51,719 bases of DNA. Origin: Candidatus Thalassarchaeum betae (lineage in GTDB: Archaea > Thermoplasmatota > Poseidoniia > Poseidoniales > Thalassarchaeaceae). Where the stretch lies: NCBI GenBank assembly GCA_003193925.1, contig PSPG01000004.1:1-51719 (forward strand). Reading direction: 5' to 3'. Under the pieces are notes generated by a model that was given only the letters and a program-made list of their open reading frames with translations, did no database searches and had not been told where the DNA came from. A program made the position numbers and the translations under genes. This document shows positions 33,968-42,542 of this stretch, in pieces (position 1 is the stretch's first letter; every line of letters starts with the position of its first letter).

Positions 33968-35235
33968 AGAACCGACTCATAAGGACCCCTGACGACTCCT
34001 AATGACAGAGTCGCGTCCATCCCGATCTTGCTGGTGGTGCCGTCTTCACTCCTGCTGGGGTCGAGACTCGAGCCCTTCTGACCCGAGAGGATGACAGTGT
34101 CGGTATCCGGCTGCCATCTGGTCATTAGTGCCCATTCGACCCTCGTGGGATCGGTTATGTCAATATCGTCATCTACAACGATCACCTGCTTCATTGAACG
34201 ATGACCGTTAAATGCTGCATGGATGGCACGGATCCCATCTCCATCATTCTGGGGTTTAATCTGCACTACTGACGATAGCCATCCGCAACCCCCCTCGGTC
34301 AGATACACGTCGGTGCACGGGACAACTTCGGAGACGGCTGCCTTGATGGTGGGCGCCCGAGGCGTGCCCATGAGCGTCCGATGCTCCACTCCCGCTGAGA
34401 TGAGCGCATGGAACACTGGGTCGTTGCGGTGGAAAATCGAATCGTATTCGATGACGGGCTCGTTTCTCACTTCATCTACTGTGCCTGTAATGTCCACATA
34501 TGGCCCTTCCTCATCGACATCCAAGGTAATTCGCGCCTCCATGGCATACTCGGCATCGGCAGGTACGGCTACTCCATTGGTCAGCCGCACTAATCGCAGA
34601 GGCTCCCCGTGAAGTCTCTCATGCAGTGCGGCTGCAACTGAGAGCTCGTCGAGGTTCTCGTCGAATGACATGGCAGCAGCCAGTAGGACAGTCGCATCCG
34701 CACCGTTGACCACAGCGATGTTGATTTCATCACCATTGGCCTTAGCAGTCTCGTACATCATACGAAGGTGGCGGGGTACGAAACGCGCGACAGTGTGGTT
34801 CGCATCACGGAGTAATTGTCGATGATAAGACATGTTCCTGATGCCGTCATACTCGGCGATGATCACAGAAGCTGACTGGTATCTCCCTCGGTCTTCTGCG
34901 TAATGCCAGGGGATCGGTAAGGCATGCAGGTTGACTGGTTTCTGTTGATTCTCGAGTACTTCGGCTTCGGAAGCATGGACCATGAGGGGTTCGGTAGGAT
35001 TAGCCATGCCCCACGCGAGAATGTCGATCAACTCACCCGGAGATACATCGAAGACTTCACAGAGCCTGTCTCTAATGAGGACATTCAGCGCGGCGCTGTG
35101 CCCCGGAGCCTCAGCGATATCATCGAAGACCACGGGATTCCCACCAAGGGTGTTCGTCCTGTCGCGCATTTCCAGTATGAGGCTGACTGGCTTGTTGTCT
35201 CGGGGTACTCCCGACAGCAAATCACGAAATCCCAT
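33964..35235 (-). CDS. UbiD-family prenylated-FMN decarboxylase
   Basis: The 423-residue protein is a UbiD-type (de)carboxylase. Key residues align by eye with the UbiD triad: Arg139 in MSYHRQLLRD, Glu233 in MEARITLD and the EGPYVDITG block at about 243. It needs prenylated FMN made by a UbiX protein, which is not in the window. The length is shorter than the roughly 490 residues of bacterial UbiD. It fits the archaeal group that includes anhydromevalonate phosphate decarboxylase of the modified mevalonate pathway. An alternative is the naphthoate decarboxylase of the futalosine route, since mqnE and mqnA are nearby. ATG 35235 is taken; upstream codons are in frame. Confident in the family, not in the substrate. 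Confidence 0.85.
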   Translation of the reverse strand: MGFRDLLSGVPRDNKPVSLILEMRDRTNTLGGNPVVFDDIAEAPGHSAALNVLIRDRLCEVFDVSPGELIDILAWGMANPTEPLMVHASEAEVLENQQKPVNLHALPIPWHYAEDRGRYQSASVIIAEYDGIRNMSYHRQLLRDANHTVARFVPRHLRMMYETAKANGDEINIAVVNGADATVLLAAAMSFDENLDELSVAAALHERLHGEPLRLVRLTNGVAVPADAEYAMEARITLDVDEEGPYVDITGTVDEVRNEPVIEYDSIFHRNDPVFHALISAGVEHRTLMGTPRAPTIKAAVSEVVPCTDVYLTEGGCGWLSSVVQIKPQNDGDGIRAIHAAFNGHRSMKQVIVVDDDIDITDPTRVEWALMTRWQPDTDTVILSGQKGSSLDPSRSEDGTTSKIGMDATLSLGVVRGPYESVL

Positions 35236-35323
35236 GATGTCTCCTCGTGGCCTAATCTGTTTCAATGTTAGCAACACCGGAGCACCCTAGGCCATTACTC
35301 ACCTACGGTGAGCCCGTCACGCT

Positions 35324-35331
35324 CTTATACC
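35324..35331 (+). promoter_or_regulatory. TATA-like box for rps12-rps7
   Basis: CTTATACC lies 39 bp before the TTG proposed as the S12 start. It would lie inside the gene if the long in-frame version from 35265 were used, which supports the shorter gene. Confidence 0.4.
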
Positions 35332-35369
35332 ATAGGTTGGTCGGCGGGGCATCATTCTGTGGTGAACGC

Positions 35370-35810
35370 TTGGGTCGTGGATTATTCTCTGGACCTAAGA
35401 TGAAGAAAGACCGTAAGAAGTACCGATGGAAGGAGCGCAAGTTTCGGGATAGAGAATTCAAGCGTCGCCATGGTGGCGTTCTCAAGCACGACCCGTTGCG
35501 CGGCAGCACCCAGGCCAAGGGAATCGTCATCGAGAAGGTCGGCTTCGAGGCGAAGCAACCAAACTCAGGGATCCGCAAAGCCGTGAAAATTAGTCTGATA
35601 CGCACCGGCAATAAACTCACGGCCTTCGCTCCCGGAGACGGTGCAATTTCATTCATCGACGAGCACGATGAGGTCCTCGTTGAGGGAATCGGTGGCAGCA
35701 TGGGCCGTTCTTATGGCGATCTCCCCGGAGTTCGCTTCAAGGTAATCAAGGTCAATGGGGTCTCCCTTGACGAGATGGTGCGTGGCCGGAAGGAGAAACC
35801 AATTCGATGA
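35370..35810 (+). CDS. rps12: Ribosomal protein S12
   Basis: S12 lies at the decoding centre. The 146-residue protein has KKDRKKYRW near the start, the invariant [12 protein letters not shown] and [14 protein letters not shown], and ends [10 protein letters not shown], all classic. The start is TTG 35370: it gives [15 protein letters not shown], which aligns residue by residue with the N-terminus of archaeal S12. A longer open frame back to 35265 has no similarity and would contain the probable promoter. The next gene is rps7, as in the archaeal str operon. Confidence 0.95.
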   Translation: MGRGLFSGPKMKKDRKKYRWKERKFRDREFKRRHGGVLKHDPLRGSTQAKGIVIEKVGFEAKQPNSGIRKAVKISLIRTGNKLTAFAPGDGAISFIDEHDEVLVEGIGGSMGRSYGDLPGVRFKVIKVNGVSLDEMVRGRKEKPIR

Positions 35811-35819
35811 GGGTCTGTG

Positions 35820-36437
35820 ATGTCTGAGGAAGCGCAGGTCGAACAGGAGTCCTCCGAGGCCCCAATAGCGGGCATAGGGACCATGGTCTTCGGCAAGTGG
35901 GATGCGTCCGAAGTCACATGCGAAGATCCCGGCTTAGCCCCTTACATCAATCTCACAACAATTGGCACCCCCCATACTGGCGGCAGACACGCCAACCAAT
36001 GGTTCGGAAAGGCAAAGCTCTCAGTGATCGAGAGATTCATCAACAACCTCATGCGGACCGGCAAGTTTTCTGGTAAGAAGCAGCATTGTACCAAGGCTTG
36101 CGAAAGTGCATTCGACACCATTGCAACCCGTTTCGGAGAGAACCCTCTGCAGAAGTTCATCGATGCTATCGTTGAGGCTGCTCCCTGCGAGGAGACCACT
36201 AGGATCAAACTCGGTGCAGTGAGCCAGCCAAAGGCCGTGGACTCATCGCCCAGCCGCCGTCTTGACGTCGCACTCCGCAATATCGCAATCGGTTCCACCT
36301 CCTCCACGGCCAAGAGTCGCCGAACCCTCTCTGACGGAATAGTCATTGAATTGTCGAAGGCCTCTGAGGGTGACGTGAATTCATACTCAGTCGGGAAGAG
36401 GGAAGAGATTGAGAGGATTGCCGCGTCTGCTCGATGA
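35820..36437 (+). CDS. rps7: Ribosomal protein S7
   Basis: S7 is a primary 16S rRNA binder in the small-subunit head. The 205-residue protein has an acidic N-terminal extension of about 25 residues. The core follows: FGKAKLSVIERFINNLMRTGKFSGKKQHC, then EAAPCEETTRIKLGAVSQPKAVD and LDVALRNIAIGSTSSTAKSRRTL, which are typical archaeal S7 blocks. ATG 35820 lies nine bases after the rps12 stop; a GTG three bases earlier is also possible. Confidence 0.95.
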   Translation: MSEEAQVEQESSEAPIAGIGTMVFGKWDASEVTCEDPGLAPYINLTTIGTPHTGGRHANQWFGKAKLSVIERFINNLMRTGKFSGKKQHCTKACESAFDTIATRFGENPLQKFIDAIVEAAPCEETTRIKLGAVSQPKAVDSSPSRRLDVALRNIAIGSTSSTAKSRRTLSDGIVIELSKASEGDVNSYSVGKREEIERIAASAR

Positions 36438-36501
36438 TAGGTTCTTCGATAATCTTCGAAATCAGACTACTGAGGATTGAATGACTGAGACTCTCAATCG
36501 G

Positions 36502-36509
36502 CTTTATGA
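36502..36509 (+). promoter_or_regulatory. TATA-like box for the aEF2 gene
   Basis: CTTTATGA lies 39 bp before ATG 36548 in the 110-bp gap after rps7. It suggests that fusA has its own promoter as well as possible read-through. Confidence 0.35.
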
Positions 36510-36547
36510 ACCGTTGTTAGGTCACCGCATTATCCAGAGGTCTCGTC

Positions 36548-38755
36548 ATGGGTCGCAAGGAAGACAACATCAAGCGCGCGACTGTGGTTATGCATGACAG
36601 AGAGCGAATTCGCAACCTCGCTATCGCTGCTCATATAGACCACGGTAAGACTACCCTTTCAGACAATTTGATCGCCGGTGCGGGAATGATGTCAGAGGAT
36701 CTCGCTGGCAAGTCTAGGGTGCTTGACTTCGATCAGCAGGAGAGCGCGCGTGGGATCACCATCAACGCCGCGAGCGCCTCAATGGTACATACCGTAAATG
36801 GCTCTGACTACCTAATCAACCTCATCGACACCCCCGGCCACGTCGACTTCGGCGGTGACGTCACGAGGGCTATGCGAGCCGTGGATGGCTGTATCATACT
36901 GACCTGCGCTGTGGAAGGGGCTATGCCCCAGACAGAGACGGTTGTCAGGCAGGCCCTTAAGGAGAAAGTCAAGCCAGTCCTCTTCATCAACAAGGTAGAC
37001 CGCCTGATCAATGAGCTCCAAATCACTCCAGAGGACATGATGAAGAGGTTTGAAGAACAGATCAAGAAGGTTAACACCCTAATCAGGCTATTCGCTCCCG
37101 CGGAGCACCGAAATGACTGGCAAGTCAGCGTAACCGATGGTACAGTGGCTTTTGGCTCCGCGTATCACAATTGGGGGATAACCGTCCCCTACATGAAAAA
37201 GTCGGGAGTCAATTTCTCTCAAATCTTTGAGTACTGCCACAACGAGGAGCAGCGCGAACTCGCCAAGAAGGCACCCGTGCACGAGGTCCTCCTCGATATG
37301 TCCGTTGAGAAGCTGCCCTCGCCACTCGACGCCCAGAAATACAGAATCCCCAATATCTGGCAGGGGGAGTTGGAGTCCACAGTTGGTAAGGCAATGCTGG
37401 ATTGCGACCCCACTGGCCCCCTATCACTGATGATCACCAAGATCTGGATGGATCAACATGCGGGTGAGGTGGCCGTGGGGCGGTTATATTCCGGCACCAT
37501 TCATCAGGGCGATTCGGTGTGGGCGATAGGCGCCGCAAAGGCTGAGCGGGTGCAACAAGTCAGCATGATGGTAGGCAGCGACAGAATCTCTGTTCCCGAA
37601 GTCTCATCCGGCAACATAGTAGCTCTGACAGGCGTCCGAAGTGCTGCTGCTGGCGTTACTATCGCCAGAGAGCAGGATGCTACCCCTTTCGAGCCCATCA
37701 GACATTATTCGGAACCCGTTGTCACAGTGGCACTCGAGCCGAAAGCCATGAAGGATCTGCCCAAATTCATCGATGCCCTACGAGGTCTGGCCAAAGCAGA
37801 CGCCTCTCTTGAGGTGTCCACCAACCAGGAAACCGGCGAGGCACTGCTATCTGGTATGGGTGAACTCCACCTAGAGATAACAGTCTACAGATTGCAAGTG
37901 GAACAGGGGATAAAGGTGACAGTCAGTGAGCCAATCGTGGTTTATCGCGAATCCATTTCTGGGGACAACAAGGGAAGGGCGTTCGAAGGCAAGTCCCCTA
38001 ACCGCCACAATCGATTTTACATCGAGGCGGAGCCGTTGCCCGACGATGTAACCCAAGCGCTTCGAGAGGGTCAGTTTGGTGATGGGGCTGTGAGGAATCA
38101 GGATGCCAAGGGTGTTGGAGACAAGTTCTCCGAGTTCGGTATGAACAAGGATCTGATGAGAAAGATATACGCGATTTACGGCACCAACGTCTTCGTGAAC
38201 GACACAAAGGGAATCCAGAATCTACACGAGACCCGTGAGCTAATCATCGAGGGCTTCAACGATGTCTGCAAGAAGGGCCCAGTGGCCGATGAGCCATTGA
38301 TGGGGGTAATGATTCGGCTCGTCGACGCCAAACTTCACGAGGACGCCATACATCGAGGTCCGGCTCAGACCATCCCTGCAGTAAGGAACGCCATCAAGGG
38401 AGCACTTCTCCGTGCTAAGCCAGTCATCTTCGAGCCAATACAGAAGATTCGCATAGATGCCCCCAAAGATGTCATCGGAAGCGCGGCTCGTGAAGTGGAC
38501 AAGCGTAGGGGCACGATTGAGGACATGCCTATCGATGGGAATACAGCCAGTGTGGTAGGCAGGATGCCAGTGGCAGAAAGCTTCGGTTTCTCCAACGATA
38601 TCCGCGCTGCCACGCAAGGCCGCGCCATTTGGAACACGGAGAATGCCGGATACGTCCACCTCCCCCCGAGCCTCTTCGACAAAGTCACTTCAGAGATTAG
38701 GGAAAGGAAGGGATTGAAGGCCGAGATACCGGGTGAAGATCATTATACCGATTAA
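36548..38755 (+). CDS. fusA: Elongation factor 2 (aEF2)
   Basis: The 735-residue translocase GTPase has the P-loop IAAHIDHGKTT (26-36), the switch segment ESARGITINAAS, LIDTPGHVDFGGD (G3) and FINKVDRL (G4). Domain IV carries DAIHRGPAQ, in which His602 is the diphthamide site; this matches the presence of dph6 in the window. The length is normal for archaeal EF2. The usual tuf and rps10 genes do not follow; instead a convergent isoprenoid gene starts at once, its stop touching this one. Confidence 0.97.
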   Translation: MGRKEDNIKRATVVMHDRERIRNLAIAAHIDHGKTTLSDNLIAGAGMMSEDLAGKSRVLDFDQQESARGITINAASASMVHTVNGSDYLINLIDTPGHVDFGGDVTRAMRAVDGCIILTCAVEGAMPQTETVVRQALKEKVKPVLFINKVDRLINELQITPEDMMKRFEEQIKKVNTLIRLFAPAEHRNDWQVSVTDGTVAFGSAYHNWGITVPYMKKSGVNFSQIFEYCHNEEQRELAKKAPVHEVLLDMSVEKLPSPLDAQKYRIPNIWQGELESTVGKAMLDCDPTGPLSLMITKIWMDQHAGEVAVGRLYSGTIHQGDSVWAIGAAKAERVQQVSMMVGSDRISVPEVSSGNIVALTGVRSAAAGVTIAREQDATPFEPIRHYSEPVVTVALEPKAMKDLPKFIDALRGLAKADASLEVSTNQETGEALLSGMGELHLEITVYRLQVEQGIKVTVSEPIVVYRESISGDNKGRAFEGKSPNRHNRFYIEAEPLPDDVTQALREGQFGDGAVRNQDAKGVGDKFSEFGMNKDLMRKIYAIYGTNVFVNDTKGIQNLHETRELIIEGFNDVCKKGPVADEPLMGVMIRLVDAKLHEDAIHRGPAQTIPAVRNAIKGALLRAKPVIFEPIQKIRIDAPKDVIGSAAREVDKRRGTIEDMPIDGNTASVVGRMPVAESFGFSNDIRAATQGRAIWNTENAGYVHLPPSLFDKVTSEIRERKGLKAEIPGEDHYTD

Positions 38756-40483
38756 TCAGTTGATGCGAATCAATTGGAAATCAGTGAGTTCCTTCAGGAC
38801 CTGAACGGCAGGATTGTCATCAAGCAGTTCGAGGCTTCGATGAGCGAGCGAATGGTGATGCATGGCCCTGTTTCTGGCATAGGCGGTGGAACCGCTTTCT
38901 TGCAATTCTCTGATAGCGGCGGCCAAATCATCATCGCTGCAATCACCAGCGCCGTAGACTTTCCTGAAATTAGGCAGATCAAGGCCGCTGGCGAGTGCAT
39001 GAATGGCAATCAGGGTCCTCTTACCATGGACTACATCAGAGCCCGCAGGCTTGCCGAGGGTCTCAGTATCGCCAGTGATGTCGATTAGGTCGTCCATCAA
39101 CTGAAAGCACAGACCGAGATTCAGTCCCCAAATGGCCATGTTATCAACTATCTCATCTGATGCCCCTGCGAGGATGGCTCCGGTCCTGGCGCAGGTCTCG
39201 AACATGGCACTGGTCTTGCCGGTGATCATAGCGATGTAATCCTCCTCTGTCACTGTATTCCTCTGCTCGAATTCGATGTCATCTTGTTGTCCTTCTGCCA
39301 CCTTCCTGACCATCTCACCAATGGCACTGACTAGGAAGGCTAGTTTATCAGCGTCAATCTCAGGAGATTCGGCTAGTATCTCGAAGCCTACTGCGAGCAT
39401 GGCATCGCCAGCGTTGATGGCTGTCGCATCATCGTATGCGACGTGAACAGCATCCAGGCCTCTACGAATAGGATCTTGGTCGATGATGTCATCGTGCACC
39501 AAGGTGAAGTTGTGAATTATCTCGATGGATGCACCTAGGGTATAATGCCCATCATGAGCTTCTCCGACAGCTTCTCCAACTAATCGAGGGATAATGGCTC
39601 TGAGTCTCTTCCCCCCTCCTGCGAAGAGGTGAGTCATGGCTCCATGTAGCCGCTCTTGCTGCATTTTGCCAAGGCTGTCCATGATTACTCCTTCGACCCG
39701 GTTCCGATGAGAGCCCAGTGCATCCAAGAAGGACTGGCCCGGAATCGCTGAAGGGCTGTCGATGGTCAATTCACCACATCTCACGATCTCTTCGCGCGCC
39801 GACTTGGCAATTGAATCGATATCAGGGTATTGAGGAGAGAGAAAGTGCTCCCAGATCATCTTGAACCACGGAGCGATGACCGTGCCACCCCAATGTCCAG
39901 CACCGTTCATCATCTCGCCTATATCCTCGGGATCGAGCCACCTAGTCTCGGATATCTCGTTGGGATTAGGGTGAATCTCCGCTTCAGCCTGAACTATCAG
40001 AACGTGGTCAATCTCGTGTTCGACCCAACTCTGATTCCATCTGCATCGATACTCGAAGGACCCAATGTGATTGAAATTCCACCGTGAGGTGACGCTCTTT
40101 GGTATACCCAGTTCCTGCTCGAGTTTTCTGCAGGCTGCTGCAATGACCCCCCCTGGTGAATCGGCATTCTCACCGGGGATGTCCAGCGGGTGGCTGCAGC
40201 AGGTATTGGCCCACACTCCTGGAAAGGTAATCTTCTCCGAAGCCCTCCTCTGGATGAGCAGTCGCCCCCGCGAGTCGAAGAGAACGACACTGAATGCACG
40301 ATGCCGATGTCCCTGACCGAGGTGGCATTCGATCTTGCTCAGTGAGCCCGTGCTTTGATCTTCGGAATCGACTAGTATGCACCTCTCCTCCATCATCCCG
40401 GCCTGGTCGTCGTCATGCCCTTGGAGCACTTCGGTCAGGTCAGCGCCATCCATGCTACCGGACAGGCGAGAAACCGCTCGCAT
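38756..40483 (-). CDS. Fusion of type I IPP isomerase and geranylgeranyl diphosphate synthase
   Basis: This 575-residue protein joins two consecutive isoprenoid enzymes. Residues about 31-215 are a Nudix-type IPP:DMAPP isomerase (IDI1) with TCCSHPL (Cys95/96), ACRKLEQELGI (Nudix Glu set) and WVEHEID. Residues about 250-575 are a trans-prenyl diphosphate synthase with the first Asp-rich motif VHDDIID (331-335) and the second LMDDLIDITGD (463-467), plus GGGKRLRA for diphosphate binding. The product is inferred to be GGPP for archaeal lipids. A linker of about 30 residues joins the domains. ATG 40483 is used; ATG 40453 is also possible. It follows the IPK gene on the same strand with a gap of 49 bp. 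Confidence 0.93.
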   Translation of the reverse strand: MRAVSRLSGSMDGADLTEVLQGHDDDQAGMMEERCILVDSEDQSTGSLSKIECHLGQGHRHRAFSVVLFDSRGRLLIQRRASEKITFPGVWANTCCSHPLDIPGENADSPGGVIAAACRKLEQELGIPKSVTSRWNFNHIGSFEYRCRWNQSWVEHEIDHVLIVQAEAEIHPNPNEISETRWLDPEDIGEMMNGAGHWGGTVIAPWFKMIWEHFLSPQYPDIDSIAKSAREEIVRCGELTIDSPSAIPGQSFLDALGSHRNRVEGVIMDSLGKMQQERLHGAMTHLFAGGGKRLRAIIPRLVGEAVGEAHDGHYTLGASIEIIHNFTLVHDDIIDQDPIRRGLDAVHVAYDDATAINAGDAMLAVGFEILAESPEIDADKLAFLVSAIGEMVRKVAEGQQDDIEFEQRNTVTEEDYIAMITGKTSAMFETCARTGAILAGASDEIVDNMAIWGLNLGLCFQLMDDLIDITGDTETLGKPAGSDVVHGKRTLIAIHALASGLDLPNFRKVYGAGDCSDDDLAAAIRELQESGSTAYARNRAMHHHSLAHRSLELLDDNPAVQVLKELTDFQLIRIN

Positions 40484-40532
40484 ATAATCGAAATGCTAAC
40501 TTCAGCAGCACACTGTACATCAGACAAGGGCG

Positions 40533-41324
40533 TCAATTGAGTATCTTGGTGCCGACCGTTTCGCCCTCAAGGACCACCTCTAACATTCGTTTTGGTTTAT
40601 GGCCATTCAGCAGCCATACCTGTTCGACAGAGGATGCGATCATAGAAGCGCACTCGGCTTTCAGTAGAATCCCTCCTGTAACATCAGTATCTGAGTCGTG
40701 TGACGCACGGATGGCATCCGCCGCAATCCATTGTTCGATGAGTGTAGCGCCAGGTTCCCATGGGGGGCCGTCCATGAGTCCGTCGGCGTCTCCCAGGAGG
40801 AATAGACAGGCGATTACATCAGGCAATTCGATACCCATCCTCACCATGATGTGGTCCCCGGACAGGATACCGAATTTTTGTTCTCCTGGGATGTCAACAA
40901 CATCCCCAAATGTGATGGGTATGGCATCTGAAGGACTCCTGATGAAGGCAGCTAGATCCCCCCCGAACGAAATACCCACACCTTTTGCCCAGTTCCTAGG
41001 CGGCAGTGACTCGGTATCAATACCCTGGGCTTCGAAGACAGAAATTACATGGTGATTCAACTCGAGCATGTCAGAGCGAACTTTGGTTACGGCTTCGTCC
41101 TGCTCTGCCTCGATATCGGGGTTGCATCCATCGGCGAGACCCCACTTCCTCGATTCGATGTGTCCGAATGAGCCTGCACCGTGTATTACTATGACTGAAT
41201 GACCGGAATCAATGATATCCTTGATGATTGGAACTACAGCTTCAATGCACTCAGCTTTCAGATGCTTGTACTGGGACTTGTCTGTAATCAGACCGCCTCC
41301 TAATTTGATGATCACACGGGGCAT
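40533..41324 (-). CDS. Isopentenyl phosphate kinase
   Basis: IPK phosphorylates isopentenyl phosphate to IPP in the archaeal mevalonate variants. The 263-residue amino acid kinase-fold protein has VIIKLGGGLITDK at the N-terminus, then VIHGAGSFGHIESRKWG (His that binds the phosphate), GVGISFGGDLAAF and DADGLMDG. These are characteristic of IPK rather than of aspartate or acetylglutamate kinases. ATG 41324 gives the standard MPRVIIKLGGG start; ATG 41336 is a longer option. The next gene uses its product IPP: isomerase and GGPP synthase. Confidence 0.93.
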   Translation of the reverse strand: MPRVIIKLGGGLITDKSQYKHLKAECIEAVVPIIKDIIDSGHSVIVIHGAGSFGHIESRKWGLADGCNPDIEAEQDEAVTKVRSDMLELNHHVISVFEAQGIDTESLPPRNWAKGVGISFGGDLAAFIRSPSDAIPITFGDVVDIPGEQKFGILSGDHIMVRMGIELPDVIACLFLLGDADGLMDGPPWEPGATLIEQWIAADAIRASHDSDTDVTGGILLKAECASMIASSVEQVWLLNGHKPKRMLEVVLEGETVGTKILN

Positions 41325-41404
41325 GGGATCTCTCATTTGCCGCCAAGAGGTGCGAGTCTTAGCCTCTACCGTACTTTCATGACCTGCAGGCCTCTGTGCG
41401 CTTC

Positions 41405-41737
41405 ATGTCTGATTCTGACGTCATTGAGCAGTTCCAACGGTGGCTGCAGGCAAGATTGGCCATTTCTGAGGAGATCGTGGATCCATCTGAGAGGCAGAGG
41501 GCTGCTCTTCAAGTCGAATCGGCCATCCAACTCGCTATTCAATACCGCGATGTGGTGGACATGACGCCCGAGAACATAGCTCCTCCGTTCGTGGAGAGGG
41601 AGGATTCAGTGAGGATTATCTCAGATGACGAATCCATAAGATCCTCAGGGAGACAAGACGCCATAATCTGTCAGAAATGCGATGCTGAAATGACCGATGA
41701 CTTGGAATTCTGCCCTGCTTGTGGAGAGTACCCCTGA
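41405..41737 (+). CDS. Small zinc-ribbon protein, unknown
   Basis: A 110-residue protein with a helical N-terminal half and a C-terminal CQKC ... CPAC zinc ribbon. An acidic, polar linker of about 30 residues separates the two. No membrane helix is present. It may bind a protein or nucleic acid partner, but I recognise no family. The start is ATG 41405, divergent from the IPK gene; a GTG nine bases upstream is possible. Its stop touches the kptA stop. Confidence 0.6.
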   Translation: MSDSDVIEQFQRWLQARLAISEEIVDPSERQRAALQVESAIQLAIQYRDVVDMTPENIAPPFVEREDSVRIISDDESIRSSGRQDAIICQKCDAEMTDDLEFCPACGEYP

Positions 41738-42427
41738 TTACTCTTCTTCGGCCCAATGGACTCTCGCCAATTCATACTCCGGATGGTCGTTAGGCACGGT
41801 ACTGAGATACTTCCCCGGCACGAATTCGGCGAGATAGACGGTTATACCTGCGTGCCAGACGGTCTCACCAGCAGCTACCAGTCTAGCAGTATCAACTTCG
41901 AGCAGGGTGGGAATTGCGTGGTGGATATGACCCGCTTCTGCGGCTGAGCGTATGTTCGCCGAGAGATGCACATGGGCTCGGCCACTGGGGCTAATCCCGA
42001 CCTCAATCAAATTTTCATACTCATCCGGTGAGCAGGGATAGTAAAGCGCGTCGGGGATGTTGTCGGTTGGCAGGTCCAGTTCAATTTCTACTGTATGGGC
42101 GTAGGTAGCGCGAATCACGTTCCCTCGGACTTCATACCTTCCCTTGGGATCTGTCTCGGAAATAGCATGGATGTGGTGAGGTCTGAGCCAGTGGTAACGT
42201 CTCTCGTTGGAGCCCTTGAACTGCCTAACGATGTCCTTGACGTCAATCCACCCGTTGATGTCCATCTCGAGATCAAACTTCTCCGGAGCGTGTCTGAGGA
42301 CGAGGGCTAGACGCCTAGCCATGCTGTCCCTCTCACCCGTTCGCATGATGAATCTCCCCTCGGAGTTACACGCTGGGCACAAGTTGTCATCGGCGTAGTA
42401 ACCATGATTCGAACATTCCCTAATCAT
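41738..42427 (-). CDS. kptA: RNA 2'-phosphotransferase (Tpt1/KptA) with zinc ribbon
   Basis: KptA transfers a 2'-phosphate from RNA to NAD+, giving ADP-ribose 1'',2''-cyclic phosphate; in eukaryotes it completes tRNA splicing. The 229-residue protein has an N-terminal zinc ribbon (Cys5, His8, Cys17, Cys20). The catalytic core follows, with LVLRHAPE, GRYEVRGNVIRATYAHT and GRAHVHLSA, which supply the Arg/His residues of the family. The zinc ribbon is common in archaeal members. Its C-terminal EEE codons create a pyrimidine run after the facing gene. The substrate in archaea is uncertain. Confidence 0.9.
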   Translation of the reverse strand: MIRECSNHGYYADDNLCPACNSEGRFIMRTGERDSMARRLALVLRHAPEKFDLEMDINGWIDVKDIVRQFKGSNERRYHWLRPHHIHAISETDPKGRYEVRGNVIRATYAHTVEIELDLPTDNIPDALYYPCSPDEYENLIEVGISPSGRAHVHLSANIRSAAEAGHIHHAIPTLLEVDTARLVAAGETVWHAGITVYLAEFVPGKYLSTVPNDHPEYELARVHWAEEE

Positions 42428-42512
42428 TGTATCGCACCAACGAGTGGAATACCTCTCATGAACCCCACGGTCATGACCCCTGAGACCGGTACGCAGCGTG
42501 AATCTAGTGAAT

Positions 42513-42520
42513 GGTTATTC
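42513..42520 (+). promoter_or_regulatory. TATA-like box for the thiolase gene
   Basis: GGTTATTC lies 22 bp before ATG 42543. It supports that start over the in-frame codon at 42498, which would lie upstream of the box. Confidence 0.4.
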
Positions 42521-42542
42521 GTGTGTTCTCTGCCGTTGGTGT

